From Serratia rhizosphaerae (lineage in GTDB: Bacteria; Pseudomonadota; Gammaproteobacteria; Enterobacterales; Enterobacteriaceae): a DNA stretch of 64,000 nucleotides. The DNA lies in contig NZ_CP041764.1 of the NCBI RefSeq assembly GCF_009817885.1, positions 3,720,001 through 3,784,000 of the forward strand, given 5' to 3'. Made by a program: the position numbers and the translations under genes. The notes beneath the pieces were generated by a model that had not been told where the DNA came from, did not search any database, and saw only the letters and a list, made by a program, of their open reading frames with translations. Positions 1 to 7,735 of this stretch are shown here, one piece after another; position 1 is the stretch's first letter, and each line of letters begins with the position of its first letter.

Positions 1-113
1 TCTTTTTGCAGCAGCTGGCGGAACAGCCGGGTGCGCGTCAGGAAGAACAGGCAAATTAACATCAGCGCGGCACGATCGAATACCGCTAACAGCATTTCAA
101 AAAAAGGGTGCAC
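1..113 (-). CDS. pyrS: Sensor histidine kinase PyrS/YpdA, N-terminal fragment
   Basis: Only the first 37 codons lie in the window; the gene runs off the left edge. The translation from a GTG start at 113 begins with His-Pro-Phe-Phe-Glu and continues MLLAVFDRAALMLICLFFLT, which I recognise as the first membrane helix of the LytS-type pyruvate-sensing kinase YpdA (PyrS) of E. coli. The GTG start is chosen because it aligns with the E. coli N-terminus (MHEIFNMLLAV). The family partners the response regulator PyrR/YpdB. In E. coli the gene lies next to alaC; here three other genes intervene. No strong ribosome-binding site is visible, so the start rests on homology. Confidence 0.85.
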   Translation of the reverse strand, partial: MHPFFEMLLAVFDRAALMLICLFFLTRTRLFRQLLQK

Positions 114-198
114 AACGGCTACTCGCTGCGGCGAAACAAGGTGGCGCCCAGTATATCACAGCGTCGGGCGCCGGCTCAGGGAACGCGCGTCCTCGCCG

Positions 199-1689
199 TC
201 AGCGTTTAAAGCCCGGAATAAAGCGCGTGACGTCCACCTCCATAAAGGCGCTGCGCTGGAACTGCGCCTTCAGCGCGTAGGGCACCGTGCAGTCAAAAAT
301 CGCCTTGCAGGCGATGCCCTCCGCGCGGATGGACGGACTGAAGGCCGGTGATGATGACGGATCCAGCGGGTGGCAGCGTACGCCGGGAATAAACACCGTG
401 CTGACGTCGCCCTGATAGCGGGTGGTCATCGCCCACATCACGTCGTTCATATCGAACAGATCGACGTCCTCGTCCACCAGCATGACGTGTTTCAGCTCTG
501 AAAAAGCGGCGAATGCCAGCAGCGCCGCCTGCCGTTGGCGGCCTTCGTCGTTTTCCGAGCGCTTTTTCACCTGCAGCACCGCCAGATATTTGCCGGTGCC
601 GGGGGAAGGGCAGTGGACGTTCAGCACAAAGCCGGGCAGCGCCCGCTCGACCATCTGCAGAATGCTGGCCTCGGTGGGGATGCCGGCCAGATTAGTGTGT
701 TCATCGCTGGCGCCGATGCAGGTTTGCAGGATCGGGTGTTTGCGGTGGGTGATCGCCTTCACTTTGATCACCGGCAACGCCGCTTTGGCCTCCCCGGTAT
801 AGCCGGGGAACTCCGGCATCGCCTTGCCGCTGTTGGTGTGCTGATCTTCACGCACCCGCACGCCCGGCAGCAGTTCGCCCTCAATCACCACCTCGGCGTG
901 GGCGATGGCGCGCGCCGCCACCGTCAGGCACGGTGCCAGCTCCACCGGGCGATTGCGCAGCGCGCCGGCCACCGACAGCTCGTCGAAGCCCAGCGGCGTG
1001 GTGGGCGGCTCAAAACAGGCGCCGATCTCAATGGCCGGATCGACGCCGATGCTGATGGAGATCGGTAGCGGCTGGCCTGCCGCTTCGGCCTTCATGCGAA
1101 AGGTATCAAGGTGGCGGCCGGGCACGAAGTACATCGAAATTTCATCTTTGCCCTGGACGCACAGGCGGTGAATGGTCACGTCATGTTCGCCGGTTTCCGG
1201 GTCGGCGGCGTAACACATGCCCAGCGTAAAATAGGGGCCGGCATCGTCCGGCGTATTGGTCGGCGCCGGCAGCAGTTTGAGGATGTCGAAGTCCGGGGCG
1301 CTGGCCAGGTGCACCACCTCCTGGCAGGCGGCCTGCTCACGTGGGATCTCCACCGGCGCAATCGGCTTGCTCACCGAGTCTTTCAGCAGCCAGGCCAGCC
1401 GTTCCGGCGTACTGCCCAGCAGGTGGGCCACGCGCTTGCGCGACGCCAGCAGGCCGATCAGCACCCGCATATCGTCATAGCCTTTGATGCGGTTGAACAT
1501 CATGGCCGGGCCGATGCGCGTCGGGCGCATCACGGTGCCGTGCGCGCCGACGTAGCGGTATACGCCGGACAGTTCGGCCATCGGATCGACCGGTTCATCG
1601 GTGGCGATCAGTTCATCATCAATGTGGCGCAGCAACTCCAGGGCGGAACGCAGGTCGTGCACCTGCGGCAGTTCGGTGGTCGTGGTCAT
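199..1689 (-). CDS. UbiD-family (prFMN-dependent) aromatic acid decarboxylase, AroY/LpdC-like
   Basis: 496 residues, matching the usual length of the family. Conserved stretches such as RPTRIGPAMMFN, LLPAPTNTPDDAGPYF, VTIHRLCVQGKDE, REDQHTNSGKAMPEFPGY and PTEASI place it with protocatechuate/gallate-type decarboxylases (AroY, LpdC) rather than with UbiD itself. Family members use prenylated FMN made by UbiX to decarboxylate hydroxybenzoates, reversibly in some cases. The substrate cannot be read from the sequence; protocatechuate or gallate is the best guess by similarity. No small partner subunits of the VdcB or VdcD kind are visible beside it. It is divergent from a LysR-type gene 133 bases away, which probably regulates it. 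A ubiX gene lies at the other end of the window. Confidence 0.88.
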   Translation of the reverse strand: MTTTTELPQVHDLRSALELLRHIDDELIATDEPVDPMAELSGVYRYVGAHGTVMRPTRIGPAMMFNRIKGYDDMRVLIGLLASRKRVAHLLGSTPERLAWLLKDSVSKPIAPVEIPREQAACQEVVHLASAPDFDILKLLPAPTNTPDDAGPYFTLGMCYAADPETGEHDVTIHRLCVQGKDEISMYFVPGRHLDTFRMKAEAAGQPLPISISIGVDPAIEIGACFEPPTTPLGFDELSVAGALRNRPVELAPCLTVAARAIAHAEVVIEGELLPGVRVREDQHTNSGKAMPEFPGYTGEAKAALPVIKVKAITHRKHPILQTCIGASDEHTNLAGIPTEASILQMVERALPGFVLNVHCPSPGTGKYLAVLQVKKRSENDEGRQRQAALLAFAAFSELKHVMLVDEDVDLFDMNDVMWAMTTRYQGDVSTVFIPGVRCHPLDPSSSPAFSPSIRAEGIACKAIFDCTVPYALKAQFQRSAFMEVDVTRFIPGFKR

Positions 1690-1822
1690 TGGCGTTGTCC
1701 GTCAGGTTGTAGGGGTAAGGCGATTTATTGGTGGTTATTTCTCCACTATCGGGCGAGGATTGATTTCTGTCTAATAGGCTTTAGCCTGTTTTTAATCATC
1801 ATTCGTTATCACAGGATGGCTT
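1690..1822. promoter_or_regulatory. Divergent promoter region, ubiD-like / lysR
   Basis: 133 bases between divergent genes. It contains the short dyad AGGCTTTAGCCT (about 1777-1788) and a T-N11-A type context expected for a LysR operator. No exact ATAC-N7-GTAT site of the CatM/BenM kind was found. Assignment as operator is inference from position. Confidence 0.4.
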
Positions 1823-2716
1823 ATGAGCGACATGCGTCAGCTGTACTCGTTTATTGCGCTGGCCGAAGAGATGCACTTCGGGCGTGCGGCGGCCAATGTG
1901 CACATTGCCCAGCCGGCGCTGAGCCAGCACATCAAGCTGTTGGAGCAGCGTCTGGGGCTGCGGCTGTTTGAACGCGATCGCCGCCACGTGGCGCTGACGC
2001 CGGAAGGGCGCGTGTTGCTGGAGAAAGCGCGCGATACGATAGGTCGCTATGAAGGACTGCTGCAGACCGCCGCCAGCCTGCGCAGCGGCGCCGACGGCGC
2101 GATCCGGCTGGGATATGTCGGATCGGCAATTTACGATCCGGCACTGATGACGCTGATGCGCGACTACCGTCAGGCGCGGCCGGGCATCGAGCTGGCGATG
2201 GAGGAGCATGATGTGAACCGTCAGCTCACCCTGCTGCAGAACGGCGATCTTGATGCGGCGCTGGTGCGTACGCCGGTGCCGCAGTTGCCCGGGCTGGTTT
2301 ACCGGCAGGTGGTGCAGCGGGCGCTGATCGCGGTGCTGCCGAAGGATCATGCGCTGAGCGCGGCCGGTACGTTGTCGCTGCGGCAGCTGGCGCAGGCGCC
2401 GTTTTTGATCCAGAACGATCCGCCGGGCGTCGGGCTGGCCTGGTCGGTATTGGCCGCCTGCCGGCGCGCCGGCTTTACGCCGCACCCGCTGAAAGCCACG
2501 CGTGATGTGGCGGTGACCATCGGGCTGGTGGCGCTGGGGATGGGCGTGGCGCTGGTGCCGGAGACGCAGGCGCTGGCGCGGCGTGAGGATATCAGCTACC
2601 ACCCGCTGGACGATCCGCTGGCGGTGAGTACGCTGACGCTGGCCTACCGGCAGAACACTCAGCAGGCGGCGGTGAAGGACTTTGCCCGCTTTGTCCGGCA
2701 GCGCGCCGCGAACTGA
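1823..2716 (+). CDS. LysR-family transcriptional regulator
   Basis: 297 residues, the normal LTTR length. Residues 1-60 form the winged helix-turn-helix (FGRAAANVHIAQPALSQHIK, then LGLRLFERDRRHVALTPEG); residues about 90-297 are the periplasmic-binding-protein-like effector domain. The ATG at 1823 follows ACAGGA with suitable spacing. The N-terminal helix with EEMHFGRAA resembles the CatM/BenM/CbnR branch that responds to aromatic compounds, which agrees with its divergent aromatic decarboxylase neighbour. I infer that it controls that gene and represses itself; the effector is unknown. Confidence 0.88.
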   Translation: MSDMRQLYSFIALAEEMHFGRAAANVHIAQPALSQHIKLLEQRLGLRLFERDRRHVALTPEGRVLLEKARDTIGRYEGLLQTAASLRSGADGAIRLGYVGSAIYDPALMTLMRDYRQARPGIELAMEEHDVNRQLTLLQNGDLDAALVRTPVPQLPGLVYRQVVQRALIAVLPKDHALSAAGTLSLRQLAQAPFLIQNDPPGVGLAWSVLAACRRAGFTPHPLKATRDVAVTIGLVALGMGVALVPETQALARREDISYHPLDDPLAVSTLTLAYRQNTQQAAVKDFARFVRQRAAN

Positions 2717-2737
2717 GGTACGGCGCGCTACGGGCGG

Positions 2738-3982
2738 TTATTTCAGGCCGAGCTGTTCTCTGCCGAGCGGCGTCAGTAGCTCTTCGCCGCCACGGCCGAC
2801 GAAGTCCACTTCGAAATCGTCCGCGGCGAAGTCCGGCGGCGTGCGGCCGCTCAGAAAGCTGGGCAGCTGACGCTGCAGATAGGCGTCGTTCTTTTCACAG
2901 CCCGGCGCGGCGGCGATATACATCACGTTACTGTCGAACTCGCCGTGGTGCTCGTTTTCCACCGCGTGGATCACATCACAGTGCCAGAATACGCAGTCGC
3001 CCGGCTCCAGATCCGGAATAGGGGAAATCCCTTGCAGTAAAAGGGGATGCCATGTTTCCGAAATCGACAGCGCGCGTCCCGGCGCGGCATCGCACAGGTC
3101 GTCGTCGGCCACGTCGTCCTGCAGCGCGCGCAGCAGCACATAGGCCATGGCGTTGGCAATCGGCACCAGATTCAGCGTGCCGGCATGGGTGCGCTGCGGC
3201 GTCAGCGCGGTCCAGCCCTGAAAGGTGCGGAACATCGAGCAGACCGCCGGCGAGGCGATTTCCCACACCTCGGTGCGGCCGTCGGCGGCGAAAGGATTAT
3301 AGCGTTGCCAGTCGCCGGAGAACACGTGGCGGTAGACATAGCGGAAATTCTCGTCCAGCCAGCGTTCGATGGTGCCGCTGTCGACGTGCGGCGACAGGCC
3401 GAGTGAGGAGGAGTTGGGCGGACGGCGGCGGGTTCGGTCGGCATAGGTGGCGACGCGCTGCGGGTCGAAGTGCTGTTTGCCGTTGCTTTCAGTTTCCCAC
3501 AGGCTGTTCATAAACACCTGCACCGCATGCATGCGCCGATCCTGCCGCGCTTCCACCTGCGGCTTCGACCAGTAGATACCGTAAATCTGCGGCTTGCTGG
3601 CGGCCAGCTTGCCGAAGTAATTATCTTCGGCGGCGTTTTTCAGCCGTTCGACGAAATTGTTGCGCGTCAGATAATCGCCGATCTCACGGTTCCAGCCTTC
3701 GGCGGTATCGCGTGGAAACACGCCGCGAATGGCGCAGGCGCCGCGCTGCCTGATCAGCGCTTTTTGCTGCTCGCTCACCCGCTGTTGCAGGATATCATCG
3801 GCGTCGATTTGCGGCACCGGATTGCGGCCCGCGGCCAGATCATGGCGAATCTGCTCCACCTGCTGGCGGATGTTGTCTTCCAGCGCCAGAAACACCTCGC
3901 GGTAGTTGGGCAGCGCCTGGCGCAGCTGCCGTTTAACGTTTCTGATGGCGGCGGGGATATCGTCGATAACCAGTGCTGTCAT
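2738..3982 (-). CDS. ybiU: DUF1479 family protein, YbiU-like putative Fe(II)/2-oxoglutarate oxygenase
   Basis: 414 residues, close to E. coli YbiU. The protein carries LSPHVDSGTIERWLDEN (about 198-214) and, near residue 330, DCVFWHCDVIHAVENEH. These have the His-x-Asp and distal His spacing of the double-stranded beta-helix oxygenases, and the family is thought to share that fold. No reaction is established as far as I know. The ATG at 3982 is preceded by AGGAGC. It is convergent with the lysR gene (21-base gap) and upstream of alaC on the opposite strand. In E. coli ybiU is far from alaC, so this is a rearranged or acquired position. Role unknown. Confidence 0.82.
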   Translation of the reverse strand: MTALVIDDIPAAIRNVKRQLRQALPNYREVFLALEDNIRQQVEQIRHDLAAGRNPVPQIDADDILQQRVSEQQKALIRQRGACAIRGVFPRDTAEGWNREIGDYLTRNNFVERLKNAAEDNYFGKLAASKPQIYGIYWSKPQVEARQDRRMHAVQVFMNSLWETESNGKQHFDPQRVATYADRTRRRPPNSSSLGLSPHVDSGTIERWLDENFRYVYRHVFSGDWQRYNPFAADGRTEVWEIASPAVCSMFRTFQGWTALTPQRTHAGTLNLVPIANAMAYVLLRALQDDVADDDLCDAAPGRALSISETWHPLLLQGISPIPDLEPGDCVFWHCDVIHAVENEHHGEFDSNVMYIAAAPGCEKNDAYLQRQLPSFLSGRTPPDFAADDFEVDFVGRGGEELLTPLGREQLGLK

Positions 3983-4276
3983 AAGGTGCTCCTATCTCGC
4001 CGGTAGGCGTCGTCGGTGACAGAGAGTAAGTAATACTCTTGTTGTTTTTACGTTAATGATTATCTGGCCTAAAACAGGATAAATAAAGCGCAATATTTCA
4101 TTCGAAACTTCCTCTTTTTTGTTATTCGAAAGGTTTCAGCGCTGAAAGCGGTAATGAAAAAAGTTATTGTTCAGGGGATGGACAGCCTGAATCTGCTGCG
4201 ATATGTTCGATAACAGGCCAAAAACTGGCCAGCGTCGCTCGGACGGTCCGGGCGCTTACGTCTCTTCGAGGAATCT
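3983..4276. promoter_or_regulatory. Divergent upstream region of ybiU and alaC
   Basis: 294 bases, clearly AT-richer than the flanking genes. It holds several short dyads (TTCAGCGCTGAA near 4135, GGCC-AAAAACT-GGCC near 4218, CGGACGGTCCG near 4240) and TTCGAA repeated at about 4102 and 4124. No gene is seen. The alaC ribosome-binding site GAGGAA sits 5 bases before its ATG. No named operator could be assigned. Confidence 0.4.
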
Positions 4277-5494
4277 ATGGCTGATAATCACAGTCCGCGC
4301 CGCTTTACGCGCATTGAACGTCTTCCCCCGTATGTCTTTAACATCACCGCCGAACTGAAGATGGCCGCACGCCGTCGCGGCGAAGATATTATCGATTTCA
4401 GCATGGGCAACCCCGACGGCCCGACGCCGCCGCACATTGTGGAAAAGCTCTGCACCGTGGCGCAGCGTGAAGATACGCACGGCTACTCGACTTCACGCGG
4501 TATTCCGCGTCTGCGCCGGGCAATCTCGCGCTGGTATCAGCAGCGTTATCAGGTGGAGATCGATCCGGAAAGCGAAGCCATCGTCACCATCGGCTCCAAA
4601 GAGGGGCTGGCGCATCTGATGCTGGCGACGCTCGACCATGGCGATACCGTGCTGGTGCCGAACCCGAGCTACCCGATTCATATTTACGGCGCGGTGATCG
4701 CCGGCGCACAGGTGCGTTCGGTGCCGCTGGTGGAAGGCGGTGATTTCTTTGGTGAGCTGGAGCGCGCCATCCGTGAAACCATTCCGCGGCCGAAAATGAT
4801 GATCCTCGGCTTTCCCTCCAACCCGACCGCGCAGTGCGTGGAGCTGGATTTCTTTGAGCGGGTGGTGGCGCTGGCGAAGCAGTACAACGTGCTGGTGGTG
4901 CATGATCTGGCCTATGCCGATATCGTCTATGACGGCTGGCAGGCGCCGTCGATTATGCAGGTGCCGGGGGCCAAAGATATCGCGGTCGAGTTTTTCACCC
5001 TGTCGAAAAGCTACAACATGGCCGGCTGGCGCATCGGCTTTATGGTGGGCAACCCGGAGCTGGTCAGCGCGCTGACGCGCATCAAGAGCTACCATGATTA
5101 CGGCACCTTTACGCCGCTGCAGGTGGCGGCCATCGCCGCGCTGGAAGGCGACCAGCAGTGCGTGCAGGATATCGCCGAGCAGTATCGCCAGCGCCGCAAC
5201 GTGTTGGTGAAAGGCCTGCATGAGGCCGGCTGGATGGTGGATAACCCGAAGGCGTCCATGTACGTCTGGGCGAAAATCCCCGAGCCTTATGCTCACCTGG
5301 GGTCGCTGGAGTTCGCCAAACGCCTGTTGGCGGAGGCGAAGGTCTGCGTGTCGCCGGGTATCGGCTTTGGTGAGTATGGTGACGATCACGTGCGCTTTGC
5401 ACTGATTGAAAATCAGGACCGTATCCGCCAGGCGGTACGGGGCATCAAGGCGATGTTCCGCGCTGATGGTCTGATCGCGCCGGCGGCCAAATAG
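4277..5494 (+). CDS. alaC: Alanine transaminase AlaC
   Basis: 405 residues, nearly collinear with E. coli AlaC (YfdZ): RFTRIERLPPYVFNITAEL at the N-terminus, the fold-type I aminotransferase core, and TLSKSYNMAGWRIGF containing the pyridoxal-phosphate lysine (Lys244). It forms alanine from pyruvate and glutamate in the cytosol. The ATG at 4277 follows GAGGAATCT. The C-terminus is slightly shorter than in E. coli. A GC-rich hairpin directly downstream probably ends the transcript. In E. coli pyrS is its immediate divergent neighbour; here the ubiD-lysR-ybiU block lies between them. Confidence 0.96.
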   Translation: MADNHSPRRFTRIERLPPYVFNITAELKMAARRRGEDIIDFSMGNPDGPTPPHIVEKLCTVAQREDTHGYSTSRGIPRLRRAISRWYQQRYQVEIDPESEAIVTIGSKEGLAHLMLATLDHGDTVLVPNPSYPIHIYGAVIAGAQVRSVPLVEGGDFFGELERAIRETIPRPKMMILGFPSNPTAQCVELDFFERVVALAKQYNVLVVHDLAYADIVYDGWQAPSIMQVPGAKDIAVEFFTLSKSYNMAGWRIGFMVGNPELVSALTRIKSYHDYGTFTPLQVAAIAALEGDQQCVQDIAEQYRQRRNVLVKGLHEAGWMVDNPKASMYVWAKIPEPYAHLGSLEFAKRLLAEAKVCVSPGIGFGEYGDDHVRFALIENQDRIRQAVRGIKAMFRADGLIAPAAK

Positions 5495-5512
5495 CGCGCC
5501 AGATGCAGAAAT

Positions 5513-5541
5513 AACAAAGGGGCGCCGGTGCGCCCCTTGTT
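5513..5541. terminator. Hairpin between convergent alaC and ypdK
   Basis: An inverted repeat of about 12 base pairs (AACAAAGGGGCGC / GCGCCCCTTGTT, one bulged A, loop CGGT). In the minus direction it is followed by TTTGTTATTT, so it can terminate ypdK transcription; in the plus direction the T-tract is weak. Probably serves both genes. Confidence 0.7.
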
Positions 5542-5564
5542 GCCGTTCTGGGTTTGGCGGTCCG

Positions 5565-5639
5565 TCAGGAAACCATATACATGAAGGTACCAACCCATGC
5601 AACCAGCATGAATGAAATGCCCATCAAAAAGTATTTCAC
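5565..5639 (-). CDS. ypdK: YpdK-like single-pass small membrane protein (24 aa)
   Basis: A 24-codon frame starting at GTG (5637-5639), preceded by AGGGGAG at 8-9 bases. The peptide starts MKYFLMGISFMLVAWVGTFM, which I recognise as the E. coli small membrane protein YpdK (MKYFFMGISFM...), also encoded beside alaC. It is one hydrophobic helix with a Lys near the N-terminus, so insertion in the inner membrane is likely. Conservation of sequence, position and Shine-Dalgarno supports translation. The function is unknown in any organism to my knowledge. Confidence 0.85.
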   Translation of the reverse strand: MKYFLMGISFMLVAWVGTFMYMVS

Positions 5640-5988
5640 TTAATAACTCCCCTCATGGAGTGCTCGCAAGTCAACGATCCCGATTGTTGTGCTGAGTATT
5701 TTATAGGATGCCCGGTGCGCCTGGCCGGTTCTTTTTGTCATAAAAACAGCCTGTTGGCAGCCTGAGCTTCCCGGTCGCCGCATTTTATCCGTTTAAGAAA
5801 ACACGGGAAACGCGACAGGATCGGCGCTCAATGTACTCCCAATCTTTGTATTATTTCAATACTGTGTTTTTGATCACGTTTTTTGCCGCTTTTTTAACCA
5901 GTATTCATTGTTTATTCACTGATTTTTCTTCAGAGAGTGGCGGCTAACATTAGTCGGTAAGAGGCCACCCGCAGAGGCGGCCACGACT
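5640..5988. other. Intergenic region between two small membrane-protein genes
   Basis: 349 bases with no convincing gene. It must contain the promoter of ypdK on the minus strand. A CRP-like dyad TGTGT-TTTTGA-TCACG lies at 5863-5878 (8 of 10 consensus positions), too far from either start to be persuasive. The stretch 5840-5945 is AT-rich. Nothing else recognised. Confidence 0.4.
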
Positions 5989-6084
5989 TTACCAAAGCAG
6001 AATAACGATGGCTGCTACGGCAGACCAAAATAGTAGGCAAATGATCAGTACCGTTAGCCAGATATGACGATATATCCACTTCAT
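5989..6084 (-). CDS. Unrecognised 31-aa single-pass membrane protein, YmiA-like pattern
   Basis: A 31-codon frame with ATG at 6082-6084, an in-frame stop just upstream, and AAAGG six bases before the start. The peptide opens MKWIYRHIWLTVLI, continues as one hydrophobic helix containing LLFWSAVAA, and ends in LLW. The basic N-terminal end suggests the N-in orientation. The layout (basic end, W-L, F-W-x-x-V-A, final W) resembles the YmiA family of small membrane proteins, but this is pattern similarity seen by eye only. It lies alone between ypdK and the hicB-like gene. Function unknown. Confidence 0.6.
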   Translation of the reverse strand: MKWIYRHIWLTVLIICLLFWSAVAAIVILLW

Positions 6085-6172
6085 GTTTAACCTTTATCTG
6101 CGCCGGTGAAAGAGGGTAACACCCATCATCGGCAACCGCAGGAGAATATTTAGTCCGGCGGCGCACAAATTT

Positions 6173-6613
6173 TTACGGTTTATCGCAGAGATGAACCGAG
6201 GCCCGGATTTCGTAGCCCAGTAAAAAGAGTGCCTGTTCCAGCGCCTCGGCTTTGGACGCGTAGGCAATATCCAACAGGCGGTTCATCTGGCCGGCGTTAA
6301 AACCCAGTTTGCGCGCCAGTAATGCTTTCGGCATCTGTTGTGCCAGTAGTGTGTTATGCAGCGCAATTTTAAGTTGCGCCAACAGCGGCAACGGCACACG
6401 CAGCTCTGCTGCGTCGCATGATGAGGGGGGCGGCACCGCGCGGCCTTCATCAAGCTCAATGGCGATGGCGGTCAGCAGTGCGTCTTGTGCTTCCAGTTCG
6501 ATGTCTTCACGTTTATAGCTGGCGGCCTGAAATTCCGGGAAATCACGAAAGCCGATGTGCCAGCAGTCGTTTTCATTATCAAAGTGGTAGTAGGCCGGGT
6601 AGTGGCTAGGCAT
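6173..6613 (-). CDS. HicB-family antitoxin-like protein, orphan
   Basis: 146 residues. Residues 1-65 have the HicB partial RNase-H-like fold signature (YPAYYHFDNENDCWHIGFRD followed by EAQDALLTAIAIELDEGR); residues 75-135 form a helix-turn-helix (LLARKLGFNAGQMNRLLD). HicB proteins normally bind and neutralise the small mRNA interferase HicA and repress their own operon. No hicA-sized frame is present upstream or downstream, so this is a solitary antitoxin or regulator. A perfect 7-bp dyad at 6701-6715 and a TATAAT at 6759-6764 (minus strand) lie upstream and could be its operator and -10 element. Confidence 0.8.
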   Translation of the reverse strand: MPSHYPAYYHFDNENDCWHIGFRDFPEFQAASYKREDIELEAQDALLTAIAIELDEGRAVPPPSSCDAAELRVPLPLLAQLKIALHNTLLAQQMPKALLARKLGFNAGQMNRLLDIAYASKAEALEQALFLLGYEIRASVHLCDKP

Positions 6614-7660
6614 GGCAGTTCCTGATTAACGGCATGATTGCAATGCGCAGCAGGGTAACATGACTCAGGCGATAAGAGAGGGGGAGCTGTGTGAAATGTC
6701 GTCCTCATTGAGGACGGGTTGATGTAAAAAGTCATCGTTAAATGATTCCATAAAAAGAATTATACGATTGAAAATTTGTTTGTTTTTTAAACTTCACGTG
6801 CTGTGTGTCACCGCATTATAAATTAATTTAATCAATATTCCTAATGCCTACTATTTAGTATTTGCAAGAAAACGTGTTGCCAACCGTATTTCCTAGGACT
6901 TTTCTAGTTGATGGCTGCAATAAATCAACAAATTTTATACAAATAATTTATGCCCTTAATGGTGGGGATTTTTATCAGAAGAGGGCACCTTAAAAATCAT
7001 AATTTTCTTTGAAATTAAAAGAGTAAGTCAATTTTGTGCGTCGATCGTGAAGATGGTTGATTTTTTGTTTAGGTAAAGCAACTCTTGGTATTTATTATTA
7101 ATTTTTATTGTTAATTATGTTGATTATGGTAGCCACCGAAACTATTCGTCAAATAATATTTTTGCTTTTATTATGGCCATTCAACGCGATGTATTTATGG
7201 TTTATTTGTTTTAAGTGTTTGATTGTTAAATTTAAATTATGTGGCCGTGAGCTGTTTTTAAATTGCTTTGGCTATATCCGGCGTGTCAGGGATGAGTTTG
7301 CTGGCGGGGCGTTTTGATATGCTGCATCAATGTTGATTGATGCGGTTGATTAACCATTAACACGAACTGGGTAAGGAAGGAAAGCGCTCACTTGTCACTC
7401 TTGCGTTGGGTTGCGGTGGTGTGAGGCTACAGGAGAAACACTGCGTGAATAATAATACATGCAAAAGCCGGCCCTAATTGTTTAATTAACTGATTTTTTT
7501 GTGACTCGCCTTTATTGTTTTATGTCAGCAAGGGGAAGCTGCGCCAACTACCTGCAACATCGGGTACGGTAGTCTTAAGCCCGAGGTATGGCTATGGCGT
7601 AATATTTCTATTCATCAATCAATAGGAGAATGTAGGTGTTAGCGTGCTGAAAGCGGTGAA
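6614..7660. other. AT-rich intergenic region, about 1 kb, beside tRNA-Arg
   Basis: 1047 bases with conspicuously lower GC than anything around them, especially 6740-7320. A possible hydrophobic frame at 7108-7317 (69 aa, plus) has no clear ribosome-binding site and no recognised relative, so I do not call it. A hairpin GCATCAAT-GTTG-ATTGATGC lies near 7322-7341. Position beside a tRNA gene and the base composition suggest transferred, decayed DNA. No integrase, insertion sequence or duplicated tRNA end was found. Confidence 0.5.
6701..6715. promoter_or_regulatory. Inverted repeat upstream of hicB-like gene, possible operator
   Basis: GTCCTCA-T-TGAGGAC, a perfect 7-bp dyad with a one-base centre, lies about 90 bases upstream of the hicB-like start and downstream of a TATAAT at 6759-6764 read on the minus strand. 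HicB proteins with a C-terminal DNA-binding domain typically bind such dyads. The assignment is inference. Confidence 0.45.
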
Positions 7661-7735
7661 TGGTACCCCCGACTGGAATCGAACCAGTAACTAGCCCTTA
7701 GGAGGGGCTTGTTATATCCGTTTAACTACGGGGGC
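7661..7735 (-). tRNA. argW: tRNA-Arg (anticodon CCU)
   Basis: The minus strand folds as a full cloverleaf. The acceptor GCCCCCG pairs with CGGGGGT (one G-U). The anticodon stem-loop reads CCCTCCTAAGGG with anticodon CCU, reading AGG. The T arm is ACTGG-TTCGATT-CCAGT, and CCA is encoded. It closely resembles E. coli argW, a known integration hotspot that also lies in this chromosomal neighbourhood. A TATAAT -10 box at 7754-7759 (minus) with a GC-rich stretch before the start is typical of stringently controlled tRNA promoters. Confidence 0.96.

Noticed and set aside
5930..6166. 78-codon minus-strand frame overlapping the 31-aa gene
   Set aside because: It overlaps the better-supported 31-codon gene in another frame and has no family features.
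7108..7317. 69-codon hydrophobic frame in the AT-rich region
   Set aside because: No clear ribosome-binding site and no recognised relative; long AT-rich DNA yields such hydrophobic frames by chance.
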